Counted from the stretch's first letter, positions 20,021-28,592 are shown. The stretch: DNA of 64,000 nt from Palsa-1033 sp963735455 (GCA_963735455.1 CAVTKZ010000002.1:806001-870000); one strand, 5' to 3'. Numbers and translations: made by a program. The notes: generated by a model not told the origin, from the letters alone.

Positions 20021-20461
20021 ATGCACTTCGAAGGCACCGTCGAGATCGCCGCGCCCCGGCCCAAGGTCTGGGCATTCGTGACCGACCCGGTCGAGGCCGG
20101 CTCGTGCGGTCCCGGCGTCGAGTCGGTCGAGGCCAGCGACGCGACCCACTTCAAGGCCCGGGCCAAGGTCGGGATCGGGTTCATCAATGCCCGCTTCAAC
20201 CTCGACGGCGAGCTGGTCACCGTGACCGAGTCGGAGGTGGCCGAGGTCAAGGCCCACGGCCAGGCCCCCGGCAGCGCCGTCGACGGCACGGCCACGATGC
20301 GCCTGAGCGACGGGCCGGACGGGGGCACCACGATGGACTGGAGCGCCGACGTGAACATCTCGGGCACCCTGGCCAGCCTGGGCGCCCGGCTGATCGAGGG
20401 CACGGCCAACAAGATGATCGGCCAGACGTTCGTGTGCATGAAGACCAAGCTCGAGGCCTGA
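20021..20461 (+). CDS. coxG: CoxG-type SRPBCC protein of the CODH cluster
   Basis: 146 residues, the SRPBCC/START-like lipid-binding fold of carbon monoxide dehydrogenase subunit G: MHFEGTVEIAAPRPKVWAF at the start and the FNLDGELVTVTE strand. CoxG has been reported to link CODH to the membrane so that electrons reach quinone. Unlike longer CoxG proteins, this one stops after the SRPBCC domain and has no C-terminal membrane helix. GGAGG lies 6 bases before the ATG. Same strand as and 24 bases after the XdhC-YHS gene. Confidence 0.85.
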   Translation: MHFEGTVEIAAPRPKVWAFVTDPVEAGSCGPGVESVEASDATHFKARAKVGIGFINARFNLDGELVTVTESEVAEVKAHGQAPGSAVDGTATMRLSDGPDGGTTMDWSADVNISGTLASLGARLIEGTANKMIGQTFVCMKTKLEA

Positions 20462-20486
20462 TCACGGATCCCTCCCGGTCGCGGGC

Positions 20487-21125
20487 ATGGAGCTCCTGAC
20501 CCGGGCCGTCGGCCCGGTCGCGACCAACGTCCTGGTCCTGGCCGATCCGGTGACCCACGAGGCGATCGCGATCGACACCGCGATCCCGTCCCTGGCCTGG
20601 ATCAGCGCCGAGCTGGCCGAGCGAGGCTGGACCCTCAAGCTGATCGTCTCGACCCACGGCCACTGGGACCACATCGGCGACAACGCCGCCCTGTCGACCC
20701 GGACCGGCGCCCCGATCGCGGTCCACCCGCTCGACCGTGAGCGGCTGGTCCACCCCCAGCCGATCGCTGCTGCGTTCGCGATCCCGCCGTCGGTGCCGGC
20801 CGTCGAGCTGGCCGAGGGCGGCACGATCCGGTTTGGTTCGCTGCGCCTCGACGTCCTCCATACCCCGGGCCACACCGAAGGCTCGGTCTGCCTCCTGGCG
20901 CCGGACGAAGGCCTGCTGTTCAGCGGCGACACCCTGTTCGCCGGGGGCTGGGGCCGGGTCGACCTGCCGGGCGGCTCCCCGGAGCAGATGGCCGAGTCGA
21001 TCGTTCGCCTTGGTCAGCTCGACCCCGGGACCCGGGTCCGGCCCGGCCACGGGCCATCGACCACGATCGAGCGCGAGGCAGCCTGGATCGAGCTGGTGGC
21101 GGCCGGCGGCCGCCTCTTCGCCTGA
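20487..21125 (+). CDS. metallo-beta-lactamase-fold hydrolase (glyoxalase II-like)
   Basis: 212 residues with the metal-binding motif THGHWDH, a later His in HTPGHTEGS, Asp in FSGDTLF and the last His in PGHG, so the dinuclear metal site is complete. Most like hydroxyacylglutathione-hydrolase-type hydrolases in size and motif order. It starts 25 bases after coxG and may share its transcript, but no role in CO oxidation is known. The 3' end overlaps the tail of the convergent GNAT gene. Confidence 0.82.
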   Translation: MELLTRAVGPVATNVLVLADPVTHEAIAIDTAIPSLAWISAELAERGWTLKLIVSTHGHWDHIGDNAALSTRTGAPIAVHPLDRERLVHPQPIAAAFAIPPSVPAVELAEGGTIRFGSLRLDVLHTPGHTEGSVCLLAPDEGLLFSGDTLFAGGWGRVDLPGGSPEQMAESIVRLGQLDPGTRVRPGHGPSTTIEREAAWIELVAAGGRLFA

Positions 21126-22171
21126 ATCGGCGGTCGCGCGACGGGCGATCCCTCCGGGGGCGCCTCGAGGTCCTTGCGGTAGTTGACGGCAGTCCGGGTC
21201 CGCCGGAAGCCGAGCCGCTCGTAGACCCGGACCGCCCCGGACACGTTCTCGGCGTCGGTCCCCAACATCGCCTCGGTCATGCCGGCCGAGCGCAATGCGA
21301 CCAGGGCCCGGCTGATCAGGGCCGAGGCCAGTCCACGGCGGCGCCAGGGCCGACGGACGCTGACATGGTCGAGCCAGCCCCGGCGGGTCCCGAGGACGTC
21401 GTTCTCGGAGGCCCAGATCGAGGGCATCACGACACCGGCCACCTCGTCGCCGGCCCAGGCGACCTGCCACAGGCCGGTGTCCAGCTCGGGCTCGGCGAAC
21501 CAGCCCTCGAAGTCGGCCTCGGTCCGCTCCGCGCTGTGCCAATGGTCCCGAAATGCCTCGGTATCGGCGTCCCAGATCTGGCGGTGGTGGGCCGGCTCGA
21601 CGGTCCGCACCTCGAGTCCGTCAGGTAGCTCGAGGGGCTCGATCGGCGCGCCCAGATCGCGCGTCATCCGCAGCCCATGGCGGGCGATCCGGTAGCCATG
21701 CTGCTCGAGGAGGACCGCCGCCGAGCGCTGGGCCTCGTCGATCCAGGTCTCGAGCTCGGGCGGCCCGGCTCGGCCGTCCTCGCTCGCCACCTGGGCGGCG
21801 CGCCGCTCGAGCCAGCCGAGCAGGACCGTGCCGAGGCCCCGCCCGCGCCAGCCCGGATCGACCCACGCCTCGAGATGATGGCTGCCCCGGCCGTCGCGCG
21901 TCCGGGCGATCGTCCGGGCCGCGGCGCGGGCCGACCCGTCCACCTCGGCCAGGAGCAGATCGAGGCGGGGCTCGAACCCCTCGATGTGGGCCTGCTCACT
22001 GCGCAGGTTGTCGACGGTCGGCAGCTCGTCGACCTCGTCGAACAGGTTCTGGGCATGGATGAGCGCGACCAGGGCCGGGTAGTCGGTGTCCGGGTCGAAG
22101 GCGCGGAAGCGGAGGCCGGTGATGGCCGGGGCGTTCGGCATGCGGATGATCGGCCCCTCGCCGGGACGCAT
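21014..22171 (-). CDS. tandem GNAT-domain acetyltransferase
   Basis: Two GNAT domains in one chain, as in mycothiol-synthase-like proteins. The first has the acetyl-CoA loop WRGRGLGTVLLGWL, the second RPWRRRGLASALISRALV, each followed by the usual C-terminal strand (ENVSGAVRVYERLGFRR). Start is either 22171 (MRPGEG) or 22141 (MPNAPAITG); the second is closer to homology. After NYRKDL, where most relatives end, ~50 extra residues run antisense through the end of the metallo-hydrolase gene, so a missed stop is possible. It follows rsgA closely. Substrate unknown. Confidence 0.75.
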   Translation of the reverse strand: MRPGEGPIIRMPNAPAITGLRFRAFDPDTDYPALVALIHAQNLFDEVDELPTVDNLRSEQAHIEGFEPRLDLLLAEVDGSARAAARTIARTRDGRGSHHLEAWVDPGWRGRGLGTVLLGWLERRAAQVASEDGRAGPPELETWIDEAQRSAAVLLEQHGYRIARHGLRMTRDLGAPIEPLELPDGLEVRTVEPAHHRQIWDADTEAFRDHWHSAERTEADFEGWFAEPELDTGLWQVAWAGDEVAGVVMPSIWASENDVLGTRRGWLDHVSVRRPWRRRGLASALISRALVALRSAGMTEAMLGTDAENVSGAVRVYERLGFRRTRTAVNYRKDLEAPPEGSPVARPPIQAKRRPPAATSSIQAASRSIVVDGPWPGRTRVPGSS

Positions 22172-22173
22172 CG

Positions 22174-23370
22174 TCACCACCGTTCCGGGCCGTACTTGGC
22201 GTCCATCCGCTTGCCGACCGACTTGCTGATCGCCTTCCATTTGCGACGCTCCTCGTTGCGGGCCAGGACGTCGACCTGGCGTTCGTGATGACGTGCCTCG
22301 CGCTGGAGCCGGCGCCAGCTCTCGAGGCGGAGCGGGGGCAGGCTGCCGGCCGCGATCGCCGCCCGGACGGCGCAGCCGGGCTCGGCGTCGTGGACGCAGT
22401 CGCCGAAGCGACAGCCGGCGGCCAGCTCGTCGATCTCGGCGAACGACAGCTCGAGGCCATCGCCGTCCCACAGGGCCACCTCGCGCATCCCGGGCGTGTC
22501 GAGGACCAGGCCGCCCTCGGGCAGCAGATGGAGCTGGCGCCGGGTGGTGGTGTGCCTGCCCCGCGCGTCACCCGCGCGGATCTCGTTGACCGCAGCCCGT
22601 TCCTCGCCCGCGAGGCGGTTCAGGAGGGTCGACTTGCCGACCCCCGAGGAACCGACGAAGGCGACCGTCCGGCCGGGCCCGATCCGGGCCCGCACCTGGT
22701 CGACGCCGCGTCCGTCGAAGGAGCTCACGACGAGCACCGCTGCGCCGGCGGCGACCCCCGCGACCCCGGCCAGGGTGGCCCCGGCGTCGTCGACCAGGTC
22801 GGCCTTCGAGAGCAGCACGACCGGTTCGGCGCCGCTCTCCCAGGCGACCGCGATGTAGCGCTCCAGGCGGCGCAGGTTGAGGTCGCCGTTGAGCGAGGCG
22901 ACGACGAAGACGACATCGAGGTTGGCCCCCACGACCTGGGCCTCGGTCCGCCGGCCGGCGGCCTGCCGGATCAGGGCGCTCCGCCGGGGAAGGACGGCAT
23001 GGATGATCGTGTCGCCCCCGGTCGTGCCGCCGGTCGTGCCGCCGGTCTTGGCGCCGGCCGTGCCGCCCTCGATCGCCACCCAGTCGCCGACCGCCGGGAA
23101 TGCCGCCGGATCGCTCGTCTCGAACCGGAAGCGGCCGGTCACCGCCGCACGCTGCTCGCCGGCCGGGCCGAGGACCTGGTACGAGCCGCGGTCCTCGGCC
23201 ACGACCCGGGCGGGCAGGTGGCCGGCGGCGGCGTGCTCAGCGTGCGCGTCGGCCAGGGCCGTCGTCCAGCCGAGGGCTTCGAGGCCGGGCCAGCCGCCGG
23301 CCGCCGTGACCGGTGCCAGACCCGGCTCGAGGCCGGGGGCCCGACCGGGCTCCTGGGCTTCGATCGCCAT
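22174..23370 (-). CDS. rsgA: ribosome small-subunit-dependent GTPase A
   Basis: 398 residues. OB-fold N-terminus, then a circularly permuted GTPase: G4 LSKADLVDD comes before G1 GSSGVGKST and G3 DTPGM, diagnostic for RsgA. The C-terminal zinc finger Cys/Cys/His/Cys is in CRFGDCVHDAEPGC. RsgA helps mature the 30S ribosomal subunit. An unusual GGTTGGTTGG insert (residues ~111-121) is encoded by a 12-base tandem repeat. It begins one base after the exporter permease stop, so it is probably read from the same transcript. Confidence 0.93.
   Translation of the reverse strand: MAIEAQEPGRAPGLEPGLAPVTAAGGWPGLEALGWTTALADAHAEHAAAGHLPARVVAEDRGSYQVLGPAGEQRAAVTGRFRFETSDPAAFPAVGDWVAIEGGTAGAKTGGTTGGTTGGDTIIHAVLPRRSALIRQAAGRRTEAQVVGANLDVVFVVASLNGDLNLRRLERYIAVAWESGAEPVVLLSKADLVDDAGATLAGVAGVAAGAAVLVVSSFDGRGVDQVRARIGPGRTVAFVGSSGVGKSTLLNRLAGEERAAVNEIRAGDARGRHTTTRRQLHLLPEGGLVLDTPGMREVALWDGDGLELSFAEIDELAAGCRFGDCVHDAEPGCAVRAAIAAGSLPPLRLESWRRLQREARHHERQVDVLARNEERRKWKAISKSVGKRMDAKYGPERW
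23024..23060. repeat. 12-base tandem repeat within rsgA
   Basis: The unit CGGTCGTGCCGC is present twice in a row, followed by a degenerate third copy (CGGTCTTGGCGC). In the protein it adds repeated Gly-Thr pairs to a loop of the OB fold. It keeps the reading frame. Confidence 0.7.
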
Positions 23371-23371
23371 C

Positions 23372-24175
23372 TCAGCCCACCCGCTTGAGCTTGCCGGTCC
23401 GCTTGGCGTAGCGCTCGGCCTGGCCGAACGCCCAGACGCCCAGCGGGATCAGGGTCGCGCCCATCACCAGCAACGGCCAGATGTCGGCCCCCAGGTCGGT
23501 GATCGGGACGCCCTCGATCAGCCCCTTCCGGACGCCATCGAGGACGTACGTCGCGGGCGAGACGTGGGACAGGACCTGCATCCAGGGCGGCAGGATCGAG
23601 ATCGAGTAGTAGACCCCGCTGACGAGCAGCAGGCAGGACTGGAGCACGAACGTCATCTGCGCGCCGCGCTCGACATAGAGCAGGGGCAGGATCGCCGCGA
23701 TCATCCCGATCCCGACGAAGCTGAACGAGCCGAGCAGGACGAAGGCCACCGCCGTCAGCGGATTGGCCCGGGCCAGGTCGAGCTGGGGGAAGAACAGGAC
23801 CAGCACGACCAGGATCACGGCCGTGTGGACCAGGCCGTAGACGATCGCGTAGGCCGTCGAGCCCAGGAGCTGGGTGGAGCGCCGGATCGGCGCCATCATC
23901 GTGTACTCGAGGGTGCCTTCCCAGCGCTCGACCGCGATCGTCTCGGCGATCCACGAGAAGACGACCGACAGGTAGTTCCAGAAGATCGCCCCGATCATCA
24001 GCGACAGGAGCAGGCGCGGGTCGCCGGCCTGGGCGCCGATCAGCGAGATCGACAGCGCCCCGGCCACGGAGTAGACCAGGAACGCGAGCTCCCAGCCCCA
24101 GTAGCGCCGGGTCAGGTAGAAGTTGCGCTCGATGAAGGCGAAGCTCGTCTTCATCTCGTGGCTGAGCACGGTCAC
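23372..24175 (-). CDS. ABC-2 type exporter permease
   Basis: 267 residues with six hydrophobic segments (for example FLVYSVAGALSISLIGA and TAVILVVLVLFF) and the ABC-2 permease signature region ending in ATYVLDGVRKGL. It pairs with the ATPase encoded at 24481-25341, with a small gene between. Such pairs export drugs, lipids or polysaccharides; the cargo cannot be told. Confidence 0.85.
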   Translation of the reverse strand: MTVLSHEMKTSFAFIERNFYLTRRYWGWELAFLVYSVAGALSISLIGAQAGDPRLLLSLMIGAIFWNYLSVVFSWIAETIAVERWEGTLEYTMMAPIRRSTQLLGSTAYAIVYGLVHTAVILVVLVLFFPQLDLARANPLTAVAFVLLGSFSFVGIGMIAAILPLLYVERGAQMTFVLQSCLLLVSGVYYSISILPPWMQVLSHVSPATYVLDGVRKGLIEGVPITDLGADIWPLLVMGATLIPLGVWAFGQAERYAKRTGKLKRVG

Positions 24176-24218
24176 GGAAGTGTCCTCAGGTGGAGGTGGG
24201 GGCGCCCGGCCCGGTCAC

Positions 24219-24413
24219 TCAGCGTGACCGTGCCGGGCGGAGATTCGGTTCGGCCAGGCGGATCCCGATGCGGACCATCGAGCGGCCGATTGCCCGCCGG
24301 ATCGGGCGGGGCGAGGGACGCTGGCGGGCCAGCCGGTCCGCCTCGCGCTCGGCAATGCCGCGAGCGAGGCGTTCGGCGTGGATGACCCGGGCCAGCTCGT
24401 ACTGGCTGTTCAT
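24219..24413 (-). CDS. small basic protein between ABC exporter genes
   Basis: 64 residues, strongly basic and helical (starts MNSQYELARVIHAERLARG), no membrane segment. ATG at 24413 was chosen because AAAGGA lies 7 bases upstream; a longer reading from 24494 overlaps the ATPase gene. Not recognised. Its place between the two exporter subunits suggests co-expression with them. Confidence 0.5.
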   Translation of the reverse strand: MNSQYELARVIHAERLARGIAEREADRLARQRPSPRPIRRAIGRSMVRIGIRLAEPNLRPARSR

Positions 24414-24480
24414 GAAGATCGGTTCCTTTCGGTAGTCGAGGTCATTGGGGTTGCGGCGGAGCGGCGTTGCCCCGGATCGA

Positions 24481-25341
24481 TCAATTCGGCTCATCGGCCT
24501 CCTCCGTTTCTTCGTGGTCGTCGTCGAGCGAGCGGCCGGTGTAGGTCATGAATGCCGCCTCGAGCGTGGCCGGCTGGTCGTAGCGTTCGGCGACCAGCAG
24601 CTTCAGCCCGGTTGGCGTCGACTCGACGACCTTCCGGCCGTCGTTCAGGATCGAGATCCGATCGCACAGGCGGTCGGCCTCGGCGAGGTCGTGGGTGGTC
24701 AGCACGATCGTTGCGTCGTGCTCCACGCGGAGCTCCTCGATGAAGGTCTGGACGTCGAGCTTCGAGCGCGGGTCCAGGCCGGTTGTCGGTTCGTCCAGGA
24801 GGAGCAGCGAGGGCGAGGTGAGCAGGGCCCGCGCGATCGCGACCTTCTGCTGCATGCCCCGGCTCATCTGCTCGATCGGGCGGTCCGCCCGGCGGGCCGA
24901 GATGCCCAGCCGGGCCAGGATCTCGAGCGTCGCCGCGCGCGCCGGGCCGGCTTCCAGGCCGTACAGGCGAGCCGCGAAGCTGAGGTTCTCGAGCGGGCTC
25001 AGCTTCTTGAAGAAGGCCGCGTCCACCGAGACCCGGTTGATCAGGCGCTTGACGGTCAGCTCCTCGCGGACGAGGTCGTGACCGAAGATCTCGACCCGCC
25101 CGGCGTCGAGCGTCAGCAGGCCGCAGATCAGCCGGATCAGGGTCGACTTGCCGGAGCCGTTCGAACCCAGGATCCCGTAGATCTCGCCCCGCTCGAGGCG
25201 CATCGACACGTCGTCGATGGCCATCACCGGGCGGCGCTTGTCGGACACGTTGAAGCGCTTGAGAGCGTGGTCGACCAGCAGGGCGGCGTCTCGCCCGGCG
25301 GCTGCTGGATCATTCAGTTGTGGGCTCAGGGTGGCGGTCAT
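24481..25341 (-). CDS. ABC exporter ATP-binding protein
   Basis: 286 residues: Walker A GSNGSGKST, Q loop, signature MSRGMQQKVAIARAL, Walker B LLLLDEPTTGLD and switch His in TTHDLAEADRL. The C-terminal ~40 residues are acidic and end EADEPN. Belongs to the DrrA/CcmA-like group that pairs with ABC-2 permeases. The ATG at 25341 is preceded by GGGAG with 7-base spacing, and this site lies inside a small hairpin repeat. Confidence 0.9.
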   Translation of the reverse strand: MTATLSPQLNDPAAAGRDAALLVDHALKRFNVSDKRRPVMAIDDVSMRLERGEIYGILGSNGSGKSTLIRLICGLLTLDAGRVEIFGHDLVREELTVKRLINRVSVDAAFFKKLSPLENLSFAARLYGLEAGPARAATLEILARLGISARRADRPIEQMSRGMQQKVAIARALLTSPSLLLLDEPTTGLDPRSKLDVQTFIEELRVEHDATIVLTTHDLAEADRLCDRISILNDGRKVVESTPTGLKLLVAERYDQPATLEAAFMTYTGRSLDDDHEETEEADEPN

Positions 25342-25347
25342 GGCTGG

Positions 25348-25393
25348 GCTCCCGGTGGAGGAGGGGTCCTGGTCGGCAGTGCTCCCGGTGGAG
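25348..25393 (-). promoter_or_regulatory. repeated hairpin masking the ABC ATPase ribosome binding site
   Basis: CTCCACCGGGAGC (minus strand) occurs at 25360-25348 and again at 25393-25381. Each copy folds as CTCC/GGAG with an ACCG loop. In the downstream copy the GGGAG is the ribosome binding site of the ATPase gene, so the hairpin could limit translation. Visible pairing only; regulation is inferred. Confidence 0.4.
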
Positions 25394-25554
25394 TGGCGCC
25401 GACCCGGAATCGAACGAGCCGCGGGTCGGCTTCGACGTCATCGCGTCGGCGGTCCCGCGGCTCACGGCCCTCGTGCGAGGGCAACAAAAAACCGTGTGAC
25501 CGATTCCGGCCCACGGCTCGTGGTACTCCTTGACGGCCATTGGCCGCCCGGGAT

Positions 25555-25632
25555 CTACGAGATGGGCAGGAACCCACTGCGCGCAGCGCCGAAGGCGCTG
25601 GTCAGGGCGCGGATGCGGACGTCGTTGGTCAT
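25555..25632 (-). CDS. leader small ORF upstream of ABC exporter operon
   Basis: 25 codons, MTNDVRIRALTSAFGAA to GFLPIS, ATG at 25630-25632 preceded by GAGGAGG with 8-base spacing, the strongest ribosome binding site nearby. It lies ~50 bases after a good promoter and before the exporter genes. Not recognised; may be a regulatory leader peptide or a secreted product. The following ~210 bases hold only a weakly supported frame (MAVKEYHEPW, from 25540) that runs into the ATPase gene. Confidence 0.4.
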   Translation of the reverse strand: MTNDVRIRALTSAFGAARSGFLPIS

Positions 25633-25665
25633 TGCCGACGCCTCCTCAACTCGCGGTCTACACGG

Positions 25666-25680
25666 GCACCCAACGGGTGC
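25666..25680 (-). promoter_or_regulatory. hairpin at the 5' end of the exporter leader
   Basis: GCACCC-AAC-GGGTGC is a perfect 6-bp inverted repeat with a 3-base loop just downstream of the predicted transcription start. It may stabilise the transcript end or serve as an operator. Confidence 0.4.
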
Positions 25681-25687
25681 ACGGCGG

Positions 25688-25717
25688 AGGATACGATCGC
25701 CCGCCGAGATTCGTCAA
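25688..25717 (-). promoter_or_regulatory. promoter of the ABC exporter operon
   Basis: TTGACG (25717-25712), 18-base spacer, TATCCT (25693-25688), read on the minus strand. Both boxes match the vegetative promoter pattern of two other genes in this window. Confidence 0.65.
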
Positions 25718-25776
25718 CCCCTGATCTGCCCGGACAGGTGGAAACCTGCGAGGCCAAGCCCTTGGCTCGAACGTCC

Positions 25777-25782
25777 TAGACT
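25777..25782 (+). promoter_or_regulatory. -10 box of DUF2723 gene, leaderless type
   Basis: TAGACT ends 7 bases before the GTG at 25790. No -35 at normal spacing is visible. The stretch 25342-25789 holds this box, the divergent exporter promoter, the leader ORF and hairpins, and no other gene that I can support. Confidence 0.45.
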
Positions 25783-25789
25783 GCCGCCC

Positions 25790-27433
25790 GTGGACAGCGC
25801 GTTGAACGAGCCGGCACCGGCCGACGAGGCGCCCGAACCTGGCTCGACCGACGAGCTGGAGCTGCCGGGCGCACTGGGCGCGTTTCGGCGCCGGATCCGG
25901 GAGCCGGGCTGGTACGTCTCGCTGTCGATCGCCGTGGTCGCGTTGCTGGTCTACAGCCGGACGCTGATGCCCGGCGTGGCCTTTGGCGACTGGGGCGAGA
26001 TGGCCACCGTGCCCCACGTGCTGGGCGTCGCCCACCCGACCGGCTATCCGACCTACATCGTGATGGCCTGGCTGGCCGAGCTGCTGCCGATCGGCTCGGT
26101 CGCCTTCCGGGCCAATCTCCTGTCGGCGGTCTACGTGACGATCAGCCTGGTCGCCCTCGGCCTGATCTCGCTCCGTCTGGGGGTCCGCCCGATCCTGGCC
26201 ATCGGGGCGGCCCTGGCGACGGGTGCCGTAGGCACGGTCTGGGCGGCGGCCAACGTGTCCGAGGTCAATCCGCTCCACCTGATGTTCGTGGCCCTGATCA
26301 TCCACCGGGCCCTCGTCTGGTCCGAGCGCCGGCGTCGATCGGACCTGGTGATCGGCGGGCTGCTGATCGGCCTGGCCCTCGGCAACCACCTGCTGATGCT
26401 GTTCGTGGCGCCGTTCATCGCCCTGTTCGTGCTGTGGTCGGGCCGGCGCGAGCTCCTGGCTCGGCCATGGCTGGTGCTGCTCGCGATCGGGGCGATCCTC
26501 CTCGGGCTGTCGGTGTATGTCTACATCCCGCTGGCTGCCCTCCGGTCGCCGCCCTTGCCCTACAACCACCCGACGACCCTCGACGGGGTGATCTGGCTGG
26601 TGACCGGGACCCAGTTCCGCGGCCAGTTCGACTTCCTGGCCAGCAAAGGTCCGGCCGACTTCGTGGCGGCCCTGCCGACCCTCTGGTCGCTGCTGCTCGA
26701 GCGGGCCACGATCGTGGTGCCGGTCCTGGGCGCGATCGGCCTGGTCCGCCTGGCCTGGCTCCGGCCGGCCTTCGGGCTGGCCTGTGTCGGGATCATGGTC
26801 ACGGCGACGTACATCTGGGCGAACTACCTCGAGCTCGAGCACTACCTCCTCGTGCCCTGGCTGGTGATCGGGATCGGCCTGGCCGTCGCCCTCGAAGGCA
26901 GTGCCCGCCTGTTCGCCCGGCTCGCTGCTACCCTTCGTGCCGCGTCGAACGGCGTCCGCACCGAGCGAGCGGTCACGGTGCTGGTCGGGGTCGCCGGGCT
27001 GGCCCTGGCGATCAGCCTGGCCGGCCTGAACTGGTCGACCGAGGACCTCAGCACGGACACCTCGGGAGCGGACTACGTCCAGTCGGTCTTCTCGTCCCTG
27101 CCGGCCAACGCCGCGATCCTGTCGTACTGGGATGCCTCCACGCCGCTGTGGTACGGCCAGCACGTCGAGGGCCTGCGGCCCGACGTCCTGATCGTCGACG
27201 ACACGAACATCGTGTACGAGGGCTGGGGCACCCGAGAGGCCCGGATCGCCTCGCTGATCTGCAGCCGGCCCGTGTTCATCGAGCGGCTCGGCGACGGCGA
27301 CCTGGTGCCGACGCGCGCCGCCTACCAGCTCGTCCCGTTCATGACCGTCTCAGTCGCCGCGGGCGGCCCGACGGCCGTGACCGAGACCGAGATGTACCAG
27401 GTCCTGCCGCGGCCCGGCCAGGCCTGTCCCTGA
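25790..27433 (+). CDS. DUF2723 family membrane protein
   Basis: 547 residues. The N-terminal motif YSRTLMPGVAFGDWGEM followed by LGVAHPTGYPTY is the DUF2723 signature (glycosyltransferase-like membrane proteins, related to protein O-mannosyltransferases). About ten hydrophobic helices (residues ~40-430) precede a soluble C-terminal domain. The acidic pair in GDWGE sits where lipid-sugar glycosyltransferases place their catalytic acid. Probable role: sugar transfer from a lipid donor at the outer face of the membrane. GTG chosen because the open frame upstream lacks homology and a TAGACT box sits just before it. Confidence 0.82.
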   Translation: MDSALNEPAPADEAPEPGSTDELELPGALGAFRRRIREPGWYVSLSIAVVALLVYSRTLMPGVAFGDWGEMATVPHVLGVAHPTGYPTYIVMAWLAELLPIGSVAFRANLLSAVYVTISLVALGLISLRLGVRPILAIGAALATGAVGTVWAAANVSEVNPLHLMFVALIIHRALVWSERRRRSDLVIGGLLIGLALGNHLLMLFVAPFIALFVLWSGRRELLARPWLVLLAIGAILLGLSVYVYIPLAALRSPPLPYNHPTTLDGVIWLVTGTQFRGQFDFLASKGPADFVAALPTLWSLLLERATIVVPVLGAIGLVRLAWLRPAFGLACVGIMVTATYIWANYLELEHYLLVPWLVIGIGLAVALEGSARLFARLAATLRAASNGVRTERAVTVLVGVAGLALAISLAGLNWSTEDLSTDTSGADYVQSVFSSLPANAAILSYWDASTPLWYGQHVEGLRPDVLIVDDTNIVYEGWGTREARIASLICSRPVFIERLGDGDLVPTRAAYQLVPFMTVSVAAGGPTAVTETEMYQVLPRPGQACP

Positions 27434-27534
27434 CCGACTCTCACGGGTGCCCTTCGCCGCGGCCCCGATCGCCCCGGGCGCCAGGCGTGCTCGAATCGGC
27501 GGCAATCCAGGGCCCGACGCGTCACGATTGGACG

Positions 27535-28485
27535 ATGACAGCCAACGACCCGGGCCCGGCCGCCCAGGCCCTGACCGACCCGGTCACCCGCGACGCGATC
27601 TTCCTGGTCGCGACGGTTCGCGCCGATGACCAGGCCGTGACGGCCGTCCGAAGCCTGGCCGCCGAGCTTTCCAAGCTGGTCCGGGCCGTCGGCGCGCGGG
27701 ACCTCGACGGGCAGCTGTCGTGCGTCCTGGCCTTCGGCGCCACTGGCTGGGATCGGATCACCGGCCGGCCCCGGCCGGGATTGCTCCACCCCTTCCCGGC
27801 CATCGCGTCCGGGCCCCGCCGGGCCGTTTCCACGCCGGGCGACCTGCTGTTCCACATCCGGGCAGAGCGGTTGGACCTGTGCTTCGAGCTGGCCAGCCTG
27901 GTCATGGCCCGCCTCGCCGGCTCGGTCGACCTGGTCGACGAAGTCCATGGCTTCCGTTATTTCGACGACCGCGACCTGATCGGCTTCGTGGACGGCACCG
28001 AGAACCCCGTCGGCCGGGCGGCGCTCGACGCGACGATCGTCGGCGACGAGGACCCCCAGCTTGCCGGTGGCAGCTACGTCATGGTCCAGAAATACGTCCA
28101 CGACCTGGGCAAATGGGCGGGCCTCTCGACGGAGGACCAGGAGCGGATCATCGGCCGGACGAAGCTGTCCGACATCGAGCTCGAAGGCGCGCTCAAGCCG
28201 GCCTACGCCCACAACGTCCTGACCACGATCGTGGACAACGGCGTCGAGCGCAAGATCCTCCGCCGGAACATGCCCTTTGGCCAGGTCGGCGGCCCGTCGG
28301 GCACGTACTTCATCGGCTACGCCCGGTCGCCACTCGTGCTCGAGCAGATGCTCCGCAACATGTTCATCGGCGATCCGCCGGGGACCTATGACCGGCTCCT
28401 CGACTTCAGCCACCCGGTGACCGGAACGAGCTGGTTCGCCCCCTCGATCGACCTGCTCGAGGCGCTCGGACCAAGCCAGGGCTAG
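27535..28485 (+). CDS. DyP-type heme peroxidase
   Basis: 316 residues, YfeX-like in size. The DyP motif GFVDGTENP (residues ~150-158) supplies the distal Asp; ILRRNMPFG carries the conserved distal Arg; the His in KPAYAHN is a candidate heme ligand. No signal peptide, so cytoplasmic; no encapsulin gene is next to it. DyP enzymes reduce peroxide and oxidise dyes or porphyrins. The C-terminus SFDFSHPVTG-like pattern (LLDFSHPVTGTSWFAPS) is typical. Confidence 0.9.
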   Translation: MTANDPGPAAQALTDPVTRDAIFLVATVRADDQAVTAVRSLAAELSKLVRAVGARDLDGQLSCVLAFGATGWDRITGRPRPGLLHPFPAIASGPRRAVSTPGDLLFHIRAERLDLCFELASLVMARLAGSVDLVDEVHGFRYFDDRDLIGFVDGTENPVGRAALDATIVGDEDPQLAGGSYVMVQKYVHDLGKWAGLSTEDQERIIGRTKLSDIELEGALKPAYAHNVLTTIVDNGVERKILRRNMPFGQVGGPSGTYFIGYARSPLVLEQMLRNMFIGDPPGTYDRLLDFSHPVTGTSWFAPSIDLLEALGPSQG

Positions 28486-28526
28486 CCGGGCCCGGGGCCG
28501 CAACCAAACCGGTCCCCAGGGCACGT

Positions 28527-28555
28527 TTGACGCTCTCCGGACGCGGACCTAGGCT
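28527..28555 (+). promoter_or_regulatory. promoter of the orphan/AAA/VWA operon
   Basis: TTGACG (28527-28532), 17-base spacer, TAGGCT (28550-28555). Start of transcription near 28562, about 30 bases before the GTG of the first gene. Confidence 0.6.
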
Positions 28556-28592
28556 GGACCGACCGAGCTCGACCCTGCCATCCGGAGCACGC

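Noticed and set aside
25470..25500. Terminator GCCCTCG-TG-CGAGGGC followed by AACAAAAAA
   Set aside because: The run is A on the plus strand, and on the minus strand the T run comes before the hairpin, so neither orientation is a proper intrinsic terminator.
25310..25540. 76-codon minus-strand frame starting MAVKEYHEPW
   Set aside because: No good ribosome binding site, ends inside the ATPase gene, and its second half covers the hairpin repeats; too weak to list as a gene.
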